NCBI RefSeq assembly: GCF_044987625.1
Contig: NZ_JBJDSB010000001.1
Span: forward strand, 1,116,001 to 1,180,000
From: Desulfobaculum sp044987625
GTDB lineage: Bacteria > Desulfobacterota > Desulfovibrionia > Desulfovibrionales > Desulfovibrionaceae
Reading direction: 5' to 3'
Length of the DNA stretch: 64,000 nucleotides
The notes beneath the pieces are model-generated. The model was not told the origin of the DNA. It saw only the letters and a list, made by a program, of their open reading frames with translations, and searched no databases. Shown in pieces: positions 59,659-64,000 of the stretch (position 1 is its first letter; every line of letters starts with the position of its first letter). The translations under genes were made by a program, and so were the position numbers.

Positions 59659-60646
59659 GGAACAACAGCTTCAGTTCCTTAGGATGCGGGTTCAGGTACA
59701 CCTGCTGACGCAGGTAGTCGTTGTCGTATTTGCGCACGTAGTGGTTCACCAGCGTCAGCGGCGATATCCACGGCACAAGGCCCTTGCGGTACGCTTCAAT
59801 GAGGTCCAAAAGCTCCTGCTTCTCATCCGAAGACAGGTCCTCTTTGAAGTGCCCAAGGATGTGCGTGAGCACGTTGACGTGGTTCTTCACCGTGGCCTTT
59901 TTGGCCATGGCGCGACTGAGCAGCTCCCAGTAGGTGGCGGCAAGCTCGTCCGGGTCCATATCTTTGCCTCCGGCCACCAGCTTGCCCATCTCGCGGTACA
60001 CACTTTGGTTGTGCGAGAGGATGAGCATCTTGTGCCGGGTGTGGAAGTCCACCAACGCGCCCATGGTGAAGCCCGCCTTCATCAAATTGCGCCACCGCCA
60101 CGTGACAAACAGGCGCTTGATGAAGTTCTCGCGCAGGCCCATATCGTTCAGGCGGCCGTCTTCCTCAAAGGGCAGCATGGGGAAGTGGTCCATAAACATG
60201 CGCGCCCACATGCCCACACCGGTATACAGCGGCTGGCCGTTCTCCTGAAACACCTTCACGCGCTCCATACCGCTGGACGGCGAGCGCGACTTGAAGATGT
60301 AGCCGCACAGGTCTTCGTTCTCCAGTTGACGCAGGCGGGACTTGCCCCACGTCTGCATCGTTTCCGTCCAGTCCGTTCCGGACTCACGCCCCACAAGGCG
60401 CGGACTGTCCACGTCCCCCACAAGGCGCACGGCCTCGCGCGGGATGGGCATACCGCACTCCACCTCCGGGCACACGGGGACAAACTCCACAAACTGCCCG
60501 AGGACATCGCGGATATATTTGTCCAACTTGTGCGTGCCGTCATAGCGGACCTCGTCACCAAGCAGGCACCGGGCAATGCCAAGACGGATGGGCTGTGTGT
60601 CATGACCGGCTTCGGCCATGTCGTGGGATTTCAGGTTCTCATCCAC
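59651..60646 (-). CDS. DUF523-DUF1722 (YbgA-type) protein
   Basis: The protein has 331 residues. DUF523 covers about 18-155 (LGIARCLLGDEVRYDG, PVCPEVECGMPIPREAVRLV, CGYIFKSRSPSSGMERV). DUF1722, the YbgA domain, covers about 190-310 (HNQSVYREMGKLVAGG, KKATVKNHVNVLTHILGHF). In E. coli ybgA lies next to phr, and here it heads the photolyase operon. Its cysteines suggest a metal or Fe-S site. The start is GTG 60646 with AAGGAG 8 bases upstream. Confidence 0.88.
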   Translation of the reverse strand: MDENLKSHDMAEAGHDTQPIRLGIARCLLGDEVRYDGTHKLDKYIRDVLGQFVEFVPVCPEVECGMPIPREAVRLVGDVDSPRLVGRESGTDWTETMQTWGKSRLRQLENEDLCGYIFKSRSPSSGMERVKVFQENGQPLYTGVGMWARMFMDHFPMLPFEEDGRLNDMGLRENFIKRLFVTWRWRNLMKAGFTMGALVDFHTRHKMLILSHNQSVYREMGKLVAGGKDMDPDELAATYWELLSRAMAKKATVKNHVNVLTHILGHFKEDLSSDEKQELLDLIEAYRKGLVPWISPLTLVNHYVRKYDNDYLRQQVYLNPHPKELKLLFHA

Positions 60647-60741
60647 GTGAATAACTCCTTACAAGCTAGCATTGTACTCCCAGTAGGCGCAGGGTATAGT
60701 GGCAGGATACACCCTTCCCGCTGAGCTGAAAAGGAGAGCGC

Positions 60742-61866
60742 ATGGGTAAGCATCTCATTCTGGCCGGTGGCGGCCACGCGCATGTGGCGGTCATTGACGG
60801 CCTCAAGGACTTCATCGACCGCGGCCACTCGGTCACCCTCGTCAGCCCCGCCCCGCGCCACCACTACTCCGGCATGGGGCCGGGGATGCTGGGCGGCGCC
60901 TACACGCCAGACGACATCAGCTTTCCCGTTGAGGCCATGGCCACAGCCAAGGGCGCGGCCTTTGTGCAGGACGCCATAGAGCGCATCGACAGCGCAGAGC
61001 GCGCCGTCACCCTCGCCTCGGGCACAGTGCTGCACTACGACGTCCTCTCCCTCAATATCGGCAGCGGCGTGCCCACTCTCGGCACCACTCCCCCCGGCCC
61101 GGAGGACGGCGTCTACCCCGTTAAACCCATCGACAACCTGCTCATGGCGCGTGAACGCATGCTGGACCTGCTGCAGGAGCGCGAGCCCAACGTCCTTGTG
61201 GTCGGCGGCGGCCCCGCCGCCCTTGAGATTGCGGGCAACACCTGGGGCGCAGCCCGCCGCGTACGCGACGAGCACGGCGGACGCATGCCCCGCATCCGCA
61301 TTCTGGCGGGGAAGCACTTCCTCTCCCGCGCGCATCCCGGCGTGGCCCGCCGCGCGCGAAAAAGCCTCACCCGGCGCGACATTTCCATCATTGAGCACGG
61401 CTACGCCACATCCATCGCCCCCGGATCCGTCACGCTGGACAACGGCGAAGTCTTCAGCGGCGACATTATCTTTCTGGCCCTTGGCGTGCGCCCGCCAGAG
61501 CTTATCGCGGCCTCGGGCCTGCCGACAGGCCCGGACGGCGGACTGTCCGTAAACCGGCACCTGCAGAGCATTGGCGCGCCGCGCATCTTTGGCGGCGGCG
61601 ACTGCATCCACTTTAAGGAGCAGCCGCTGGACAAGGTGGGCGTCTACGCCGTGCGCCAGCATGCCGTCCTGCCCGGCAACCTGCTTGCGGCGCTGGAGGG
61701 CCGCCCCCTCACGCCCTTCAACCCCGGCGGACAGTATCTGCTGGTGTACAACCTTGGCGACGGCACAGGCATCTTCCACAAGGGCCCTCTTGTATTCGGC
61801 GGCGCGCCCGCGTGGTGGATTAAGGACTTCATCGACAGACGATTTATGCAAAAGTTTCGGACATAG
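60742..61866 (+). CDS. FAD-dependent pyridine-nucleotide oxidoreductase (NDH-2/SQR-like)
   Basis: The protein has 374 residues. HLILAGGGHAHVAVIDGL is the FAD dinucleotide fold, VLVVGGGPAALEIAG is the second (NADH) fold, and the FAD-contacting IFGGGDCIHF follows near 275. HHYSGMGPGMLGG recalls the proteins found fused to or beside SelD (TIGR03169 family). It lacks a redox disulfide. Likely a quinone or sulfur-linked dehydrogenase, with substrate unknown. GGAGAG lies 6 bases before ATG. No terminator was seen after it. Confidence 0.82.
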   Translation: MGKHLILAGGGHAHVAVIDGLKDFIDRGHSVTLVSPAPRHHYSGMGPGMLGGAYTPDDISFPVEAMATAKGAAFVQDAIERIDSAERAVTLASGTVLHYDVLSLNIGSGVPTLGTTPPGPEDGVYPVKPIDNLLMARERMLDLLQEREPNVLVVGGGPAALEIAGNTWGAARRVRDEHGGRMPRIRILAGKHFLSRAHPGVARRARKSLTRRDISIIEHGYATSIAPGSVTLDNGEVFSGDIIFLALGVRPPELIAASGLPTGPDGGLSVNRHLQSIGAPRIFGGGDCIHFKEQPLDKVGVYAVRQHAVLPGNLLAALEGRPLTPFNPGGQYLLVYNLGDGTGIFHKGPLVFGGAPAWWIKDFIDRRFMQKFRT

Positions 61867-62068
61867 GCCCCGCGCACCTTCTGCCCCCGAACCCGCCGCA
61901 GCAGCACGGGTTTTCCCATGGCAGCGGGAGAAAATCGGCGCAAAAAAGCGCGCCGCGCGCACTTTGGGCGCAAGTCTTCTCTTGACAAGGACACAGGGAA
62001 TGTATTCCTTCATTCACAGCCGGAACGCTTTTGAGAAAGCAATCCCATCCCGGCCCTTCAGGTGCTCC

Positions 62069-62797
62069 ATGAGACCCTCCCTGTCCGCCGCCTTCGGCCT
62101 CGTTCTCCTTCTCGCGATGACATCCTCCGCCTTTGCGTTTCCAAACGCACCGCTGGTTCTTGCCTATCGTGTTACGGAGCCGGGGGCCGACGTCCGTATG
62201 CAGGACTGCCTTGTGGAACCCTCCAAAGAAGGCTGGCGCCTGACGATACATTCGCAGGGCGCCTCCCGGGCCATTGTCGCCACGGCCACTATGGAGACCA
62301 TAGTTGAGGAGTATCGCGCCCCGCAGAGCGATACCCGCCTCATCCTCCGCAAGACCGACAGCGTGCTGGAACTGACCGGCCACAAAGGGCAAAGCGCCGT
62401 GCAGAAAGGCTACCGGGCCACAGCGCCCTGGGTTGCCTCCCCTCTGCAACTGTGCGCCGCTGTTCTCGCCGGCACGGACGAAATCCGGTTCTGTACCGCA
62501 AACGCGCGGCAGGACACCTTCTGGCGCGTCACCCTCCACCGCGAGGGGACGGAAGACATCAGCATCTGCGGCAAACGCGTCAGCGCGGTGCGCTACGAAT
62601 ACACCGCCACCGACTTCCTCGGAAAAAGCAGGAAGTCCACCTACTGGTACCGGGCAGACGACGGACTGCTTCTTGCCATGCAAGACCAGCCAAACGCCAA
62701 CGCGGCCCCAACAAAACGAGTGGAACTCGTCCGGGAAACACCGCTTGAAGGCGTCCGTACCGTTGCCCACCTGCGCGGCCCCACGCCACCGGCGTGA
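62069..62797 (+). CDS. exported beta-rich protein, DUF6134-like
   Basis: The protein has about 242 residues. A signal peptide (SLSAAFGLVLLLAMTSSAFAF) precedes a beta-rich body with ICGKRVSAVRYEYTATDFLG and TYWYRADDGLLLAMQDQ, as in DUF3108/DUF6134-like periplasmic proteins; family assignment is tentative. I take ATG 62069 because the signal peptide starts there; an upstream ATG at 61999 would add 23 residues before it. Function unknown. Confidence 0.6.
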   Translation: MRPSLSAAFGLVLLLAMTSSAFAFPNAPLVLAYRVTEPGADVRMQDCLVEPSKEGWRLTIHSQGASRAIVATATMETIVEEYRAPQSDTRLILRKTDSVLELTGHKGQSAVQKGYRATAPWVASPLQLCAAVLAGTDEIRFCTANARQDTFWRVTLHREGTEDISICGKRVSAVRYEYTATDFLGKSRKSTYWYRADDGLLLAMQDQPNANAAPTKRVELVRETPLEGVRTVAHLRGPTPPA

Positions 62798-63006
62798 GCG
62801 CCAGCAGCAGCCGCCTTCGCCCGCTCCATGCGTGGCCAGCACCCGAAGTCCGACCTTGCTTCATCCGGTCGGCTCGGCCCAGACGCACCCCACGGCGCGA
62901 CCTTGGTCCGACTGAAGAAATTTTCGCGGGACTGGTCAAAATCAATAAAGCATGGCACATAATGACGGGTCGAAGATACGTAAACGTTTACGAGGAAACG
63001 TGTTTC

Positions 63007-64000
63007 ATGAGTGATGACCACAGCATTTTTGGCCTGAAACCCGCCAAGAAACAGCCGACCAAGGACAAAAGCGCCGACGCACCGCAGGCAGACTCCGGGA
63101 AGAAAGAGGCTTCAAAGCCCGTTGAGTCCAATGGTGCAGCCCCAAAAGCGGCAGACGGCGCCAAGGACAAACCGTCCCGCCCCCGCCGCCCGCGCAGACG
63201 CCGCTCCGCGCGCAAACCGCGCTCAGCCGCGCCTCAGGACGCCGCGCAAAACGACGCGCCCAAGTCCGCTTCCGACTCTGCCCCGAAGTCCGCACCCGAA
63301 TCCGCACAAAGCGCGCCCAAGCAGGCAGAGAGCCCCGAGGCGTCCTCAAAGGCCGCCCCCAAAGCGAGCGCAGAAGCAAGCCAGGACAAGCCCGCGTCCA
63401 AGCCGCGCCCCAAGCGCCGGCGCAGCTCCTCAAGGCGCTCCAAAGCCTCCAAACCCTCCGCACGCGAGAACGCGCCCCAGGCTTCCGCACCCAAAGCTCC
63501 GGCCGCTCCCAGCGCCGAGCAGGAACCTGCGGCCTCTCCCGCAGCAGAGAAGGATACCACCATAGCTTCACCCCCAGAACACCCCAAGGCGTCCAAGGCC
63601 GACGAGCGCTCCAGCGCCCCCACTCACGCCGAAGACGCCCCCGCAGAGCGCCCCGAGCCCGCCAAAGAGCAGGAAGCGCCCAAGCAGGAAGCCCCCGCAC
63701 CGGCCGCCAAGCCCAAGCGGAAGCCCGCACAGAGCGTGGCCGAAGTGCCCGAGGATGAAACGCTGCCCGAAATTACCCTGAGCGATCTGCCCCAGCATCT
63801 GCAGGATGCCTGCGCCCGCGCCGGGTGGGACAAGCTCATGCCCGTACAGGCCAAGGCCATCCCCTATCTGCTCGCCAACCGCGACCTGATGATTCAGTCG
63901 CGCACCGGCAGCGGCAAGACCGGCAGCTTCGGCCTGCCCATTCTCGACCGCGTCGAAGTGGGCCGCAACGAATGTCAGGCCCTTGTCCTTGTCCCCACGC
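63007..64000 (+). CDS. DEAD-box RNA helicase, partial, with long basic N-extension
   Basis: Only the first 331 codons are visible; the frame runs off the window. Residues 1-250 are low complexity, rich in Ala, Pro, Lys and Ser with Arg clusters (SRPRRPRRRRSARKP), likely disordered and RNA-binding. The helicase core starts near 250: ITLSDLPQHLQDACARAGW with the Q motif region MPVQAKAIPYLL, then Walker A SRTGSGKTGSFGLPIL and LVLVPT. It probably remodels RNA in cold or ribosome assembly. GAGGAAA lies about 10 bases before ATG 63007. In other family members such extensions are usually C-terminal. Confidence 0.9.
   Translation, partial: MSDDHSIFGLKPAKKQPTKDKSADAPQADSGKKEASKPVESNGAAPKAADGAKDKPSRPRRPRRRRSARKPRSAAPQDAAQNDAPKSASDSAPKSAPESAQSAPKQAESPEASSKAAPKASAEASQDKPASKPRPKRRRSSSRRSKASKPSARENAPQASAPKAPAAPSAEQEPAASPAAEKDTTIASPPEHPKASKADERSSAPTHAEDAPAERPEPAKEQEAPKQEAPAPAAKPKRKPAQSVAEVPEDETLPEITLSDLPQHLQDACARAGWDKLMPVQAKAIPYLLANRDLMIQSRTGSGKTGSFGLPILDRVEVGRNECQALVLVPT

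Noticed and set aside
57571..59682. 703-codon open frame on the plus strand
   Set aside because: It is antisense to the photolyase and SDR genes, both of which have strong motifs.
1..64000. CRISPR arrays, IS elements or an origin
   Set aside because: I found no regularly spaced direct repeats, transposase motifs, DnaA-box clusters or dnaA/parAB genes.

Overview
The window looks like a chromosomal segment of a GC-rich deltaproteobacterium of the Desulfovibrio type. This is an inference from gene content. The signs are an N-type (Na+-motive) F1Fo-ATPase operon in the order atpDCQRBEFAG, a citrate (Re)-synthase-like DRE-TIM enzyme, anaerobic (early-cobalt) cobalamin genes of the cbi type, flagellar genes, and an acetate-permease-like SSS transporter with its small DUF4212 partner. 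Most genes are tightly packed, with ATGA/GTGA overlaps. Because GC is high, nearly every gene has long mirror-image open frames on the other strand; these are left out. No rRNA, CRISPR array, integrase or transposase was seen.

Layout. 1-6.3 kb: a sulfur-carrier/E1-like pair, then on the minus strand fliJ, a MotE-like gene, truA and a FliD-like gene, then dciA coupled to a small Rho-N-domain gene. 6.3-10.7 kb: a tRNA-Gln/tRNA-Glu/terminator unit present twice around an acetyltransferase gene, followed by a three-gene gtr-type glycosylation cassette whose middle gene is AT-richer. 10.7-16.4 kb: a TrmO-like tRNA methyltransferase, then an RND efflux operon with a strong promoter and a MarR regulator. 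16.4-22.1 kb: a perfect 40-bp palindrome, then two unrelated periplasmic binding proteins followed directly by a large hybrid histidine kinase. 22.1-28.5 kb: a long leader with two intrinsic terminators and a possible cobalamin riboswitch, then cbiA, cbiD, cbiET, a small helix-hairpin-helix gene, bioB and bioY, mostly translationally coupled.

28.5-33.3 kb (minus): SSS symporter with DUF4212 subunit, a cyclic-nucleotide/CBS/DUF294 regulator and a DEDDh exonuclease. 33.7-38.2 kb (plus): cvpA, mazG, a ZnuA-like metal-binding protein, an orphan OppF-like ATPase with an unusual start, and an unknown gene. 38.3-47.2 kb (minus): a kinase-like gene, two universal stress proteins and the whole N-ATPase operon, all one way with short gaps. 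47.2-50.7 kb: an intergenic zone with two inverted copies of a palindromic extragenic element, rlmB, and a MltD-like LysM transglycosylase. 50.8-54.0 kb (minus): a DRE-TIM synthase fused to a Cache-like sensor domain and two unknown genes. 54.3-64 kb: topB; a minus-strand DUF523/DUF1722, SDR-DUF2867 and class II photolyase operon; a FAD oxidoreductase; a secreted protein; and the start of a DEAD-box helicase cut by the window end.

The points most worth a second look are the two-binding-protein/hybrid-kinase locus whose Hpt-like domain has lost its histidine, the kinase and stress proteins placed upstream of the Na+-ATPase, the Cache-fused synthase, and the terminator-rich leader of the cobalamin/biotin operon.
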